Of a stretch of DNA of 64,000 nucleotides, positions 28,801-37,571 are shown piece after piece. The position numbers and the translations under genes are program-made. Each line of letters opens with the position of its first letter. Positions within the stretch are counted from its first letter, which is position 1. The notes under the pieces were generated by a model. The model did not search any database. It was not told the origin of the DNA and worked only from the letters and a program-made list of their open reading frames with translations. The stretch is from Archaeoglobaceae archaeon (lineage in GTDB: Archaea; Halobacteriota; Archaeoglobi; Archaeoglobales; Archaeoglobaceae). The DNA is taken from NCBI GenBank assembly GCA_026986375.1, contig JALSOQ010000005.1, forward strand, positions 1 through 64,000. The letters run 5' to 3'.

Positions 28801-29177
28801 TGCGGATCGAATGGGTTACGAGAGCTATAAACACCAAGGTGTTCCTAGCAAAACTTAAGGCGATTGAAGATGAAATTAAGGATTACGAGAAGAAAATAGC
28901 GGGTAAGCCATTTTCCGATAGGTTAATAGAAACCATTAGCTATTACGTTAAGCAGAAAGCAGGAAAAGAGGTAGATTTCAAAGATACGAGAGCTTATCTG
29001 AACACTCTCGCTTCAAAGAAGTCAAAAATCTTGCCTCAGCAAGAAAAAGAATTAAGAACTAAAATTTTGATGGACTTGTTCCGGGCAGGCGTTGAAAGAG
29101 ATGCAGTAAAATTGGCTGGAGAGCTTGTAGATTACATCAAGGAGGAGTTTGATAGGTTATGGAGAGAAAGCAAGTGA
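25848..29177 (+). CDS. hsdR: Type I restriction subunit HsdR
   Basis: An 1109-residue translocating nuclease. The N-terminal PD-(D/E)XK nuclease lies about residues 135-165 (KPDFTLFINGIPVVIIEAKS). The helicase motor carries Walker A in WQGSGKTFT (about 275), DEAH in FLIDEAHRSQYG (about 448), TGTPIF, and motif VI in QAIARVNRPY (about 723). All catalytic motifs look intact, so restriction should be active if the complex assembles. The C-terminus is helical, for docking to HsdM. Its stop overlaps the metallopeptidase start by 19 bases. Confidence 0.93.
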   Translation: MPLQSESAVHEEIKKKLIEIGWKDGNVELKIPEHTLIEHNYIPEIVEKKVKEINRDKFSKLTKEEEREVIETIFNELNSGEERILNYLKYGVKVNVKSEILTFHLIDHENVRKNYFFFLHEAKFKGSPDNIKPDFTLFINGIPVVIIEAKSESVPFSHSQALKDIRTYEMYSPDLFRFVQFGVAYGDEKRYTPTLPNWDKKERDSYSFNWDDIFDLLKPSRVVEFIKYFIFFWRPREGEKKKLMARLNQYRATIKAMKRIEEHMNGGKNRGLIWHWQGSGKTFTMFFIANYFLDRYYDKNPVIFFVVDRQDLERQHDEVLKSVQDEKFRSLYKKIESIEELCRIVETLKESEFSSNIIPRGIYLTTIQKFQRGEVSDGLTEKADEEASQKLYGLLLKLSKRYLDFLRKEKPEEYEKIIQEISRLGDKDKEIYLLKLGGVRSRSILFLIDEAHRSQYGLLGAMRKKCFPNAVTFGFTGTPIFKDERNTFFEFSYPNEGEYYLDVYFIGDSIRDGFTLPIVFDVVKEGDVKAEGVQIKLSEEEIAGFIREYMENKGNIERLLEAKITQKDIRRYITKVKVILLNPARIDKLAKYIVDRIEKDTENFKFKAMVVAVNRLGCVRYKKALDKYLVEKFGEEAKNWVEIVMTYNYKEDEKEILEYMEELKKRRGNKDYNEINREIQDEFKEKENPRILIVTDMLLTGFDAPQLKVMYLDKPLYEHRLLQAIARVNRPYKDKEFGLIVDSVRLMEHLTKTMAIYNLLADERPDIKKDLELNLMRSIEQMFSEFKIKFEQLKNELKSLKVGDEDVGIDLDAVKEALKTGTGKEDILARIKMLAMLHTESVSLSARVIRLVNEMGTILKLYKALGAYPEKIVYVDDIQALAYLYYRLKAILQGKTAKLGKEFWNELLSYIHNRTIVEEFKEIGTVKIEPERVEKLISELAVSEEELRKRIVNELADYFFFIRNFVRERMHDPVYRQIAERVERLRIEWVTRAINTKVFLAKLKAIEDEIKDYEKKIAGKPFSDRLIETISYYVKQKAGKEVDFKDTRAYLNTLASKKSKILPQQEKELRTKILMDLFRAGVERDAVKLAGELVDYIKEEFDRLWRESK

Positions 29178-29488
29178 TAAGAATATTCAGAAGCGTAGTA
29201 AAAGAACTTGGAATTGAGGGTGTTAAAATTAGAATAACTCCGATGAAAAGAAAAGTTGCGTCTTTCTCGTTCAAAACTAAGACGTTAAGGCTGAACAGCA
29301 ACATAATTGATCTCCTCAACGAGGAACAACTAAAATTTATAATCTTTCACGAGCTAATCCACTTTAAAGTAAGAGACGTTAATCATGGGTCAAAGTTCCA
29401 TGAAGAACTTGAAAAGTATTACGATAAAGAAAAAACTGAGCAGATAGAGCTTGAAATTATCAAATCCCTGATATCAACCTTCTCATAG
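29159..29488 (+). CDS. YgjP/WLM-type metallopeptidase
   Basis: A 109-residue minimal zinc peptidase with FHELIHFKVRDVNHGSKF cut as HELIHFK (HExxH) and NHGSKFHEEL (third ligand region). This is the YgjP (DUF45) pattern. YgjP-like genes are often found next to type I restriction genes; their role is not established. It starts 19 bases inside hsdR and is the last gene of the operon. Confidence 0.8.
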   Translation: MERKQVIRIFRSVVKELGIEGVKIRITPMKRKVASFSFKTKTLRLNSNIIDLLNEEQLKFIIFHELIHFKVRDVNHGSKFHEELEKYYDKEKTEQIELEIIKSLISTFS

Positions 29489-30235
29489 TGAAAGAACTGA
29501 AATCTTTATGAATTTGTTAGCTCAATCTATTTATTTTTATAAATACTCCTCCTAAATACTATCCTTTTAGTCGTATAGAAGAGTATGTTGAAGAAAGCTA
29601 CTGAGAACTTCGAGAAACTATTTGCCAAAATTAAGGAGAAATTTAGGAGCAAAGATGTTGAATTATAATAGTACTTAATATAAGTTAGTTCATAAATCAT
29701 CAATATAATCCAATCTTGTAAAATATTAGACTAAGAACAGCCATAATTCCACTTCCAGAAATATTTGGATACGCTGATCCAGAATTACTTTCTCTGTTCC
29801 AATCTTGTATGCATTTGAGGCATGAGTTTAGCAGTCTTACCTGACATTAAGATTGGAATAATGACCAAAGGTTAGGTAAGATAATCAGCGGGATGTGACT
29901 TCTTGAGGTCTGTTGTATCTGGTAGTTAAGGGTGTAATCCCAACATTAGTGTGCTATGGTTTAGCAAGATTGTCAAGCTGTGGCAAGTTCAATGTTGCGG
30001 GGGAGGCGTTCGGCGGGCGGTAACTGGGGGGTTTGAGTTTCTGGGAAGCTTCAAACTCACGCATTTATCACAAGCTCTAGAGAAAACGCAACCTAACCCA
30101 AACTATAACAAAGTTTACGAACTTATATCACGATATACCAAAATTACCGAATCATTCCATGACAAAAGCATAGAGAGGTACAAAATATTAAAAGCGTAAA
30201 TAAAAGTTATATACAGGTGAGTGTAAGCTAATACT
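29489..30235. other. Intergenic stretch with decayed sequence and a GC-rich island
   Basis: No convincing gene is seen. A 27-codon ORF at 29585-29668 (charged, helical) and an ORF at 29951-30199 lack family signs. Bases 29996-30060 are sharply GC-rich (a run of GGGGGAGGCGTTCGGCGGGC) amid AT-rich DNA. They are followed by a potential hairpin (GAGTTT 30035-30040 with AAACTC 30053-30058; also GTTTGA 30031-30036 with TCAAAC 30051-30056). This could be an IS200/IS605-type right end or a structured RNA. A TATA-like box precedes the regulator at 30236 (AGTTATATAC). Confidence 0.35.
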
Positions 30236-30553
30236 ATGGTCAGAAGACTAGATGAGAGAGTTTTAAGGGTTACTACGAAAGTTTTGACCGAAGACAGGAT
30301 GAAATCCACAATTCTAAAATATCTGTATGATAAAAATGATGCGACAAAAACAATGGATGTTTATGATGCAGTTTCAAAGGTTGTAAAGGTTGGAAGCTAT
30401 CCAAATTTTGTTAAGACCTTAAAGATACTTGAAAGGGATGGACTCATTGCCAGTATCAAGCCTCTTGGCAATAGTAAATCTCTCTACTGGGAGCTGACAG
30501 ATTTGGGCAGAGAAATTGTTGAGAGAATGCTTAAGCTTGAAGAACAATCGTAA
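30236..30553 (+). CDS. Winged-helix transcriptional regulator
   Basis: A 105-residue protein with a winged-helix core (about 25-100). The helix-turn-helix region reads TMDVYDAVSKVVKVGSYPNF, and the wing follows with LERDGLIASIKPLGNSK and YWELTDLGREIVER, like PadR/MarR-type archaeal regulators. No ligand domain is present. It stands alone, convergent with the TraG-like gene, and may control element genes. Confidence 0.7.
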   Translation: MVRRLDERVLRVTTKVLTEDRMKSTILKYLYDKNDATKTMDVYDAVSKVVKVGSYPNFVKTLKILERDGLIASIKPLGNSKSLYWELTDLGREIVERMLKLEEQS

Positions 30554-30560
30554 AAAAGAC

Positions 30561-33527
30561 TTAAGCATTTCGATTGATAATTCTTATTCGTATAACACTC
30601 TCCTTATAGCCGAATTCACTTATCAGAACCAAGAATTCACCATCATGTATTGAATACCTTCCCTTTTCCACGTATTCTCTGATCTTTTCTAGCTCCATTT
30701 CACGTAAATCGTCCAAGATCTGGATAACCGTTCCATCTGGCAATGTAATTACATTTTTCTCAGTTATTTCGTCCGTTTCCTCTTTAGTTTCAGCCTCCTC
30801 AGATTCCTCTCTAAGAAAATGATCTAACGAAGGTAAATCGCTTATCTTTCTCGTTCTCTTCCTTTTCCTATCATTCTTGGGCTTAACCACAATCTTTTCC
30901 TCGATTGGTGGAGTAAATTCGAAAGATTCTTCTATTTCCTTCTTTTCTTCCCTTACCAACTTATGAACTTCCTCTGGCCTATAAATCACGTCATTTTCCA
31001 GATCGTAAGCAAAAATTCTTATCTTAACCTTTAGATAATACGGAAGCTCCTCGTACAGTTTTAGTACTTTTTCGAGCTTATCTATGGGGATCCAAGTGTG
31101 GATCTCCATGAAATATTCGACACTTTCTTTCGTCCAGTTTCTCCATAATTGAGTTGGACATTTATCCGGTGTTGTAGTATCGATTTCAATGGCAATCGCT
31201 CTGAAGAAATCCAAATACCCTTCTGAGAGGGGGACAGCTATCAAATCAGGCCTCGGCTCTCCAACCAATTGTTTGGCGATGTCAACGCAGTATCCATTAG
31301 CAATGTAGAATTCAATAGCTTTTTCAGCTATTTTCCTACCTTCCTCAGACTTCGTGATCTTATCTATATTCTTGTGGAAATAGTACAGAACGGGATATGG
31401 ATCCTCAAGAAATGTAGTGCCGAATAAATCTTGTGAGTTCTTGCAGATGTTCAGCAGATCTTCAAGTCCTTTAGAGTGTTTTGCTCTATAGAGCAAATGC
31501 AATGAACGTTGCTTCGGTAATCTGAACGGACTGTTCATATACTTCAAAACAGGATGACCTACTCCTTCCAGTATATCATCGCTATCATCTTGTGGAGCGT
31601 ATTTTTCAGTGGTGATTTCTTCTCTTATTGGCTTATATGGAAAGTCATCGATTTTTATTAATGTCATTAAATGCGGTGTCATATTAAGATTAAATACTGC
31701 CATGCCATTGTTGGACATTAGCACATCCTCAAATGCTTCAATTCCTTCTATCAACCTTCTAACGTATTTATTCTCGACATGTAAGAGTATAATTGGATTA
31801 AATACGAACAGATATGCCAAATCCTGCAGATATAGCAAAGTCTTTTCGGATAGCTGTTCAATGCGTGTGTTTGCAAATATGAAGGCTATGTTATCATCTA
31901 AGAAGGAATCTCTCAGTATTCTTTCGAATATCTCAGCTCTTCTTCCAAGTGTGTATACTATGACTACGAAAATCCGTGACGATTCACCTCTTGATACTGA
32001 TTCAGACCAGATTCTAAACAGAACTGCTGTAAATATTCTATATGCCGTTTCCTCACCCAATTCTGATTCAGGAATGGAGAATAATGTTACTTTGCCGGGT
32101 TTTAGTATCTCATCGAGCGGAATCGTAGTCTTTGACGTTATTCTTCTCAGTATCCTGTTTTCTGCATAGGGCTTTAGTATGTTGAGTAAAAATGAGGACG
32201 ATTCCTTCGGTAACTCTCTAAAACTTATCATTTGCTCGTAGAGCTTCTCATCTTCGACACATACCAATCCTTCTCCAGCTAACTTGAATAGCCTATACAG
32301 TCTCGGTAATCCAACCGCTCCCTTATCGTAGAGTATTTTTACGGTGTTCTCAAGTATGTCCTTGATTCTTTGATCCCCAATATTGGTGCAGAGGATATCC
32401 TGCAACCTATTTACAACAATAGATTCTGCCTTGTCTTTACTGGATACTTTTGGTAGATCTAAGGGATTTACTCCAAACGGTGAGTCAGTTGGGTGGAGAT
32501 ATAAAGAATCGGGAATTTCTTTTGCAATCTTTTGTGCAATCTTCCCCTCCGTATCTAAAACTATTACCGCTCCTTCGTTACGTAAGTTGTGCACAAGAAT
32601 CCTTAATAATTGCATCGGATAATATCGAAATCCAGATGGACTCAGTATGTAGCAATAATAGAGATCGTCAGCAGGGATTATAGCATCATTACCATCTATC
32701 CATTTACCGATTCTAAAGCGGTTCTTTGATGATCTTATCAAAGGTTCCAAGTATTCTTTAGACGCTAAATAGTTCTCAAGCGCTATTAGATACTCTTCCG
32801 ATATCGGAAGACATAACCAAGATTTAAGACTTTTATACGTGCTTGTCAATCTTATCTTTTTTCCAATCTTAAGTTTAGAGTTTGGAGATTCCAACATTTT
32901 TAGTAAATCATCCCAAGTAACTTCGCTTAATTCCCATTTAATGTTCACAGTTGCATAATCCTTAATCAAATTCATCATACGTAATCTTCCCGCAAAATCT
33001 CTTGCGGCAATAATTAGATCAACGAGAACTGGTATATCTCGTAGCTTCATCTTTAATCTTTCCAACTCTTCATGAATTTCTTGCTCTTCGTCTTCATCCT
33101 CTGTTCTTTCCACCTTCCTCTCTAGCACTTTAATTCTGCTATCTATGACCTTATACAATTCCTCATCATGCTTTACGTTGATGATTACTACCACACCTTC
33201 CTGCTGTATTTCGTTTATTACTTCCTCGAAATTCTTGATTTCAAAATTGGATAGAATTGAGTTCTCTGCCACAGCTCGTGCAATGTGTATGTTCCCTCGC
33301 TTAAATAGCTTAAATGGTTGGTCGTTTTCATAAGATTCAGCGTTAAGAACTTTACGTAGCTTGTTTAACCAATAGTTATAGTCTCTCAGTGTTATAGCTG
33401 GAAAAGAATTCCAAATTTCACAAACCTCTTCCCTAGATAGGATCAAAGCTTTCAATACCCCATTCTCAACAAAATAGGCAATTGATAATCTATCTTCAAT
33501 TCTCAGCAAATCTTTCCTACTGTTCAC
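30561..33527 (-). CDS. TraG/VirD4-like ATPase homologue with lost Walker motifs, nuclease-like tail
   Basis: A 988-residue protein. Residues about 285-640 follow the order of TraG/VirD4/HerA-type conjugation ATPases: GAVIVLDTEGKIAQKIAKEI, FGVNPLDLP, IPLDEILKPGKVTLFSIP, SELGEETAYRIF. The P-loop position reads ILSPSGFRYYP (about 296) without GKS/T. The Walker B position reads VVIVYTLGRR (about 527) without the acidic pair. ATP hydrolysis is therefore unlikely. Near 758-780, RPDLIAV and RAIAIEID resemble a PD-(D/E)XK core with the Lys replaced. The N-terminal 280 residues and the charged tail are unassigned. It may be a scaffold of a DNA-transfer or replication complex. Confidence 0.6.
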   Translation of the reverse strand: MNSRKDLLRIEDRLSIAYFVENGVLKALILSREEVCEIWNSFPAITLRDYNYWLNKLRKVLNAESYENDQPFKLFKRGNIHIARAVAENSILSNFEIKNFEEVINEIQQEGVVVIINVKHDEELYKVIDSRIKVLERKVERTEDEDEEQEIHEELERLKMKLRDIPVLVDLIIAARDFAGRLRMMNLIKDYATVNIKWELSEVTWDDLLKMLESPNSKLKIGKKIRLTSTYKSLKSWLCLPISEEYLIALENYLASKEYLEPLIRSSKNRFRIGKWIDGNDAIIPADDLYYCYILSPSGFRYYPMQLLRILVHNLRNEGAVIVLDTEGKIAQKIAKEIPDSLYLHPTDSPFGVNPLDLPKVSSKDKAESIVVNRLQDILCTNIGDQRIKDILENTVKILYDKGAVGLPRLYRLFKLAGEGLVCVEDEKLYEQMISFRELPKESSSFLLNILKPYAENRILRRITSKTTIPLDEILKPGKVTLFSIPESELGEETAYRIFTAVLFRIWSESVSRGESSRIFVVIVYTLGRRAEIFERILRDSFLDDNIAFIFANTRIEQLSEKTLLYLQDLAYLFVFNPIILLHVENKYVRRLIEGIEAFEDVLMSNNGMAVFNLNMTPHLMTLIKIDDFPYKPIREEITTEKYAPQDDSDDILEGVGHPVLKYMNSPFRLPKQRSLHLLYRAKHSKGLEDLLNICKNSQDLFGTTFLEDPYPVLYYFHKNIDKITKSEEGRKIAEKAIEFYIANGYCVDIAKQLVGEPRPDLIAVPLSEGYLDFFRAIAIEIDTTTPDKCPTQLWRNWTKESVEYFMEIHTWIPIDKLEKVLKLYEELPYYLKVKIRIFAYDLENDVIYRPEEVHKLVREEKKEIEESFEFTPPIEEKIVVKPKNDRKRKRTRKISDLPSLDHFLREESEEAETKEETDEITEKNVITLPDGTVIQILDDLREMELEKIREYVEKGRYSIHDGEFLVLISEFGYKESVIRIRIINRNA

Positions 33528-33633
33528 ATGTACATATTAAAACCTTGTAGAATATATAATTATCTCATAATATATATTCAGAACTGTAAATTAAGTGGGT
33601 TTTATTAAAATTTTTTAGTAACCCTTTCTAAAT

Positions 33634-34065
33634 TCATAACAATCTTCTTCTATTTACCTTAGCTCTGCGAGATGGAGGAGCGTGAGCTAGAAACTTTTGA
33701 TAAAACCAATATCCAAAATCCGGGAGTGTTCCGGAGAAAATAGGTTCTTGATTCTCAAAGCTTACGTAGGGATTTGATCGGACAATCTCATTAGTATCGA
33801 ATTCGTAAAGTTCAATTCTGCTGTTGCTAAACAAGATATACAGAGGAACGTCCAAAGCCTTGGCAACCTTCTTAAGAGTTACAAGCTGGTAACCTCTTAT
33901 CCTTCTTTTGGGACTATGCTTTTCTTCGATGATGCAAACTATACGATTGCCAACTTCCACGATGTAGTCGATGTTAGTTATGACTACTGCAGATCTCTCC
34001 CTGTAAGGAGCTAAGGCAAGGTAAAGGGTATTCTCGATGTAATTACCGCAAAACGGGCATCTCAA
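33634..34065 (-). CDS. Putative PD-(D/E)XK nuclease-like protein with one CxxC
   Basis: A 143-residue product. The N-terminus has a CPFCGN knuckle. A core ITNIDYIVEVGNRIVCIIEEKH (two parts: ITNIDYIVE, CIIEEKH) fits the D...ExK pattern of PD-(D/E)XK nucleases, followed by an alpha-beta region and a basic tail. Half of a zinc ribbon is present; a second Cys pair is missing. It overlaps the replication gene by 4 bases (ATGA), which suggests a role in element replication or resolution. The family is not otherwise recognised. Confidence 0.55.
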   Translation of the reverse strand: MRCPFCGNYIENTLYLALAPYRERSAVVITNIDYIVEVGNRIVCIIEEKHSPKRRIRGYQLVTLKKVAKALDVPLYILFSNSRIELYEFDTNEIVRSNPYVSFENQEPIFSGTLPDFGYWFYQKFLAHAPPSRRAKVNRRRLL

Positions 34066-37000
34066 CCGTTATCGCCTCCAATAGGAATTAGAAATCCTCT
34101 ATTTTCATCATCTAAAGCCTCGAAATCTTCTATCCGCATTCTGAAGACCTCATTAGGCTTAGCTTTGTATTCTTGCCCGTTTACTTCGATGTGAATGTAA
34201 TCCAAAGCCCGAACCTGGATGTATTTACCATCATCCGGTTTGTCATTCCAGGCATGTTCAACAAACTCCTTGTAGAATTTGGGCAACTTTCCAAGCTCTA
34301 TGAGCTTCAAAATCCTTTCTTTTATCTCCTCAGAATATCCTAACTTCTTAGCAACTATTTTTACAAAAGCCTCCGGTTGATCATAATCTGGAACTGAAGG
34401 GGCTATGAGTTTGTAACATGCCAAAATCTGCTTATCGATTTCATCAAGCTCGATCATCTTATCCTCAGTCTTCCCGTCTTCGGATCCTTGATCGGTTGAT
34501 TTGTCTCCTTCGTCTCCTACAACCTCTTCAAAGTCTTCTCCCTTTAGAAACTCTATAAATTCACTTATTGGTAATCTTATCGCTTTAACAACTCTATTCT
34601 TTGAGATCCTAACGTCACAGTATCTCCAACCGAATCTTTCAGCTAAGGATTTGAGAGAATCGATGTTTAAATCCTTCAGAATTTTCATAACGAAGGTCGT
34701 GATGATTATTTCATCCTCTCTCGCAAATGCCCAAGGTAAAAACTCTTTCTCAAGTAGTGCTCTAAGCCTGATCTCTATGTCATTGATTGATTCAATGTCT
34801 GCAAGGTTCTTGGCATAAATTTCGATCTTAGAAATGTGTTTAGAGTATTCGTTATTGATATCTTCCAAAAGTCTTGCTCTAATTTCTTCATTGATCGTTT
34901 CATTAAGTTCCTCTTCACTTTCGCCCTCGTAGAATTCGTTAACCCACTCTGGAACTTCCAAGCCTGCAAACTCAAAAGCCTCCCTAAGAAGTTCAGTAGC
35001 TAAGCTTTGCCAATTCTCTTTGAGTCTTTCAGGATTCTCCGAAATTTTGCTAAAGACAAAATAGCCCAAAAATCTAAGATCTTCAAGTCTTGGAAGGACA
35101 TCCTCCTTAAATCTTTCCATCTCCTCTTTAGAGATCCTATCAGAATGGGAAAAATGAATACCGAAGAATCTTTTTCGGACTGCTTCATCTAATGGTAGGT
35201 GTGCGTTCATTGTCATGAAGAAAGGAGCGAGGGAAGGAATTTCGACGTAAACACCATGAGCATGCCTTCCTCTAACGAAACGATTCTCAACTGCATTCTT
35301 GTAGTCTTCTAAAAGGTCTTTATTGTTGAAGATTCCCTCGACCTCATTAACTACAACCGGGAATGTAGTTAGGCTTCTAAGTCTGCCATGCTTAGCTTTG
35401 GTATCGGCTTCACCTCCTCCTCTAACTATTCTTCCTTCTTCCGGAGGGTTCCAAATTGATAGGACTATTTGAGCGCCTATTGTTGTTTTTCCGGTGTCCC
35501 TTGCTCCGTAAGCAACCATGTCTGGGAAGTGAACGACTACCGTTCCTCTGATCTGTTTAATTGCATAAGCAAAAGGAGCGATCAGACCCCATTTGATCAT
35601 AGTCGTGAATCTCTCTCCAGCTTTTCGATACCACTTAGTCCTAAGTTCATCTAAAAGTTTGAGGGATTTAACCAAATCTTCTTTGGAGAAGTCCTCAGGT
35701 TGCCACTTAACAGCCTTAATCTGTCCATCAATATAGTAGAAGCCTGGCTTTTCGAGTTCCCTTCTGATTTCAGCCTTTCCTTTCCTAATGAATGCCGTAA
35801 TGATCGAGGATAGAGCATCCCTTAAGAGGCGGCTATGCTTAACAACACCCTCAGCCTGCAACCTTGAAAGAATGATGTCTAGCTCGGCTGGGCCAATTGT
35901 TAGGTTCCGGAATCCTTGGAATTCGATTTCAAACTTAGTAAGTCCACCTAAAGGATCCTCATAAACAATAACCTTAACAGGGCAAACCTCAGCTACAATC
36001 TTCTCATAAATGATTCTTCCGTTCTTATCCTCAAATGCTCTCGCGATTATTCCCTTTCTAGGATTAGCAATGTAGTAAGCCTTCCTTTTGAAGTCTATTA
36101 GTGAAAATATCGAATCTTGGAAGGGAGATGATCGACCTAATAACTCTTCAAGCCTTCTGATTAAGTCTAAAGCTCTTTCCTCTCCTAATAGAGTTTCTGC
36201 TATCTCTTGAAGTCCTGTTTTGCCTTTGAGATCCTCTTTCGTCGGAGGATTTCCTCTCAGCCTGTAAGTTCTATCCAAAACGTAGATCCTATGCTTTAGC
36301 TCCTCGTCCTTCTCAGCTAGGAGTTCTACAATCTTTCGAGCGGAATTATAACGTATTCCGGCCTTCTTAAGCCATCCCGTTAAGTAAAGTATGATATAAT
36401 TCCTATAGCCTTGTCGATAAATCGGTCTGAGGATATTAACAATCTCAACAATCTTACTTTCCTCTAATTCTCTCTTTTCTTCCTCCTTAATTTCAACTCT
36501 TTGGATTTTTCTCTTTTTACCTTCTAAAAAGCTAATAAGGGTAAGATATTCCTCCCAAGTTAGTTCAGCAATCTTATCAGGCTTGTTTACAAATCTGTAA
36601 ACCTTGCCCGAAGGATGAGGAGAAGGTGGAGCCACAACATAACCGCCATTAGCTCTTATATCTACTCCCGGTCTGATACCTATCCTATTAGAAAATAGAT
36701 CATGATCGGGATCCACAACCTTAACATAGTGATGGTAACCTTTACATGTTTCAACAATCCAAGTATCTAAGAGCTTAGCATAGAGATCGGGATATTTTTC
36801 CTTTAATTCAGCTAAAACTTCTTCTCTTACTTCTTTAGAATCGAAATCTATGACCGCTAAATTGTCTGAGCTCCTACCCGTAACTATTGCAATTCCAAGC
36901 TTGTTTTTCCCTCCTCTTAAAGCTGGAAAGTTAGGATCCTTAAACCAATTCTCAATCTCCTCTAAAGTTGGACATCTTTGCTGGAACTCCTTCCATTCAG

Positions 37001-37115
37001 TAGCCGCTACCTTATTACCTTTCGGGTTATCTTCTGAGATAGGAACAATTATAACAGGAATGACGCTAAATCCCAGTTCAAGGTAGTATTTAGCCCAACT
37101 ATATAAGTCTTCCAT
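34062..37115 (-). CDS. Primase-polymerase/helicase replication protein
   Basis: A 1017-residue replicase. Residues about 5-200 are a bifunctional primase-polymerase (prim-pol) domain with the acidic pair in LAVIDFDS (about 88) and the CKGYHHYVKV block (about 127). A linker and a helicase-like ATPase follow, with Walker A in YGARDTGKTTIG (about 537) and an acidic VVNEVEG Walker B (about 582). The C-terminal 200 residues are charged and include a possible DNA-binding region. Such proteins initiate and drive replication of archaeal plasmids and viruses. It is the element's probable Rep. Confidence 0.8.
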   Translation of the reverse strand: MEDLYSWAKYYLELGFSVIPVIIVPISEDNPKGNKVAATEWKEFQQRCPTLEEIENWFKDPNFPALRGGKNKLGIAIVTGRSSDNLAVIDFDSKEVREEVLAELKEKYPDLYAKLLDTWIVETCKGYHHYVKVVDPDHDLFSNRIGIRPGVDIRANGGYVVAPPSPHPSGKVYRFVNKPDKIAELTWEEYLTLISFLEGKKRKIQRVEIKEEEKRELEESKIVEIVNILRPIYRQGYRNYIILYLTGWLKKAGIRYNSARKIVELLAEKDEELKHRIYVLDRTYRLRGNPPTKEDLKGKTGLQEIAETLLGEERALDLIRRLEELLGRSSPFQDSIFSLIDFKRKAYYIANPRKGIIARAFEDKNGRIIYEKIVAEVCPVKVIVYEDPLGGLTKFEIEFQGFRNLTIGPAELDIILSRLQAEGVVKHSRLLRDALSSIITAFIRKGKAEIRRELEKPGFYYIDGQIKAVKWQPEDFSKEDLVKSLKLLDELRTKWYRKAGERFTTMIKWGLIAPFAYAIKQIRGTVVVHFPDMVAYGARDTGKTTIGAQIVLSIWNPPEEGRIVRGGGEADTKAKHGRLRSLTTFPVVVNEVEGIFNNKDLLEDYKNAVENRFVRGRHAHGVYVEIPSLAPFFMTMNAHLPLDEAVRKRFFGIHFSHSDRISKEEMERFKEDVLPRLEDLRFLGYFVFSKISENPERLKENWQSLATELLREAFEFAGLEVPEWVNEFYEGESEEELNETINEEIRARLLEDINNEYSKHISKIEIYAKNLADIESINDIEIRLRALLEKEFLPWAFAREDEIIITTFVMKILKDLNIDSLKSLAERFGWRYCDVRISKNRVVKAIRLPISEFIEFLKGEDFEEVVGDEGDKSTDQGSEDGKTEDKMIELDEIDKQILACYKLIAPSVPDYDQPEAFVKIVAKKLGYSEEIKERILKLIELGKLPKFYKEFVEHAWNDKPDDGKYIQVRALDYIHIEVNGQEYKAKPNEVFRMRIEDFEALDDENRGFLIPIGGDNG

Positions 37116-37281
37116 TCCTTAACACCTCTCTAAGCTTGCATTTTTTAGTCATAAAATCTCCACAGACAGAAGAGTCAGAATAGCAGGATGATGGCAAGTC
37201 CGAAATGTTTATTATCAATAGTATCCTCTCCCTTTTAAGGGGAAAGGGCCAGGACATTTGAATTACACCTCTTTTTATTTT

Positions 37282-37479
37282 TTAACTTTTATTATCAAGC
37301 TTAACTCCTAAGAAATCGGCATAATGTTCCAATGCTCTTCTAATTATTTCAGAGGTAGATCTATGAGCAATTGGTTTAAAATACTCTTTTTTGAGGATTT
37401 TTTCAATTATTTTCGCGTGTTCTGGGTATATTGTTACATTAAGCTGAATTATACCATAATCTTTTGGAGTTCCAACCAT
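37282..37479 (-). CDS. Ribbon-helix-helix DNA-binding protein
   Basis: A 65-residue protein: a beta strand (IIQLNVTIYPEHAK) then two helices (IIEKILKK and RSTSEIIRRALEHYADF), the layout of ribbon-helix-helix repressors. ATG 37479 is preceded by AGGTG at a proper distance, so it is preferred over a GTG three codons upstream. It diverges from the winged-helix gene at 37572 across a palindromic operator, and may control replication genes or itself. Confidence 0.65.
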   Translation of the reverse strand: MVGTPKDYGIIQLNVTIYPEHAKIIEKILKKEYFKPIAHRSTSEIIRRALEHYADFLGVKLDNKS

Positions 37480-37495
37480 ACTTAACACCTGATAA

Positions 37496-37563
37496 ATTAC
37501 TTAGTGCATACTAAGTAATGGTTATCAGAACATTTAAATCTTTCGTTAGGCTAAGTTACTTAG
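37496..37563. promoter_or_regulatory. Operator: two palindromes between divergent regulators
   Basis: A perfect 10-bp inverted repeat, ATTACTTAGT-GCAT-ACTAAGTAAT (37496-37519), lies beside a second palindrome, CTAAGTTACTTAG (37551-37563). Both carry the CTAAGT/ACTTAG core. They sit on either side of a TATA-like box (ATTTAAAT, about 37532-37539), so binding would block transcription of the winged-helix gene. Autoregulation by either neighbour is the likely use. Confidence 0.7.
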
Positions 37564-37571
37564 GGGATGTT

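Noticed and set aside
31609-32169. Plus-strand ORF of 186 codons
   Set aside because: Shadow of the TraG-like gene; hydrophobic low-complexity peptide with no support.
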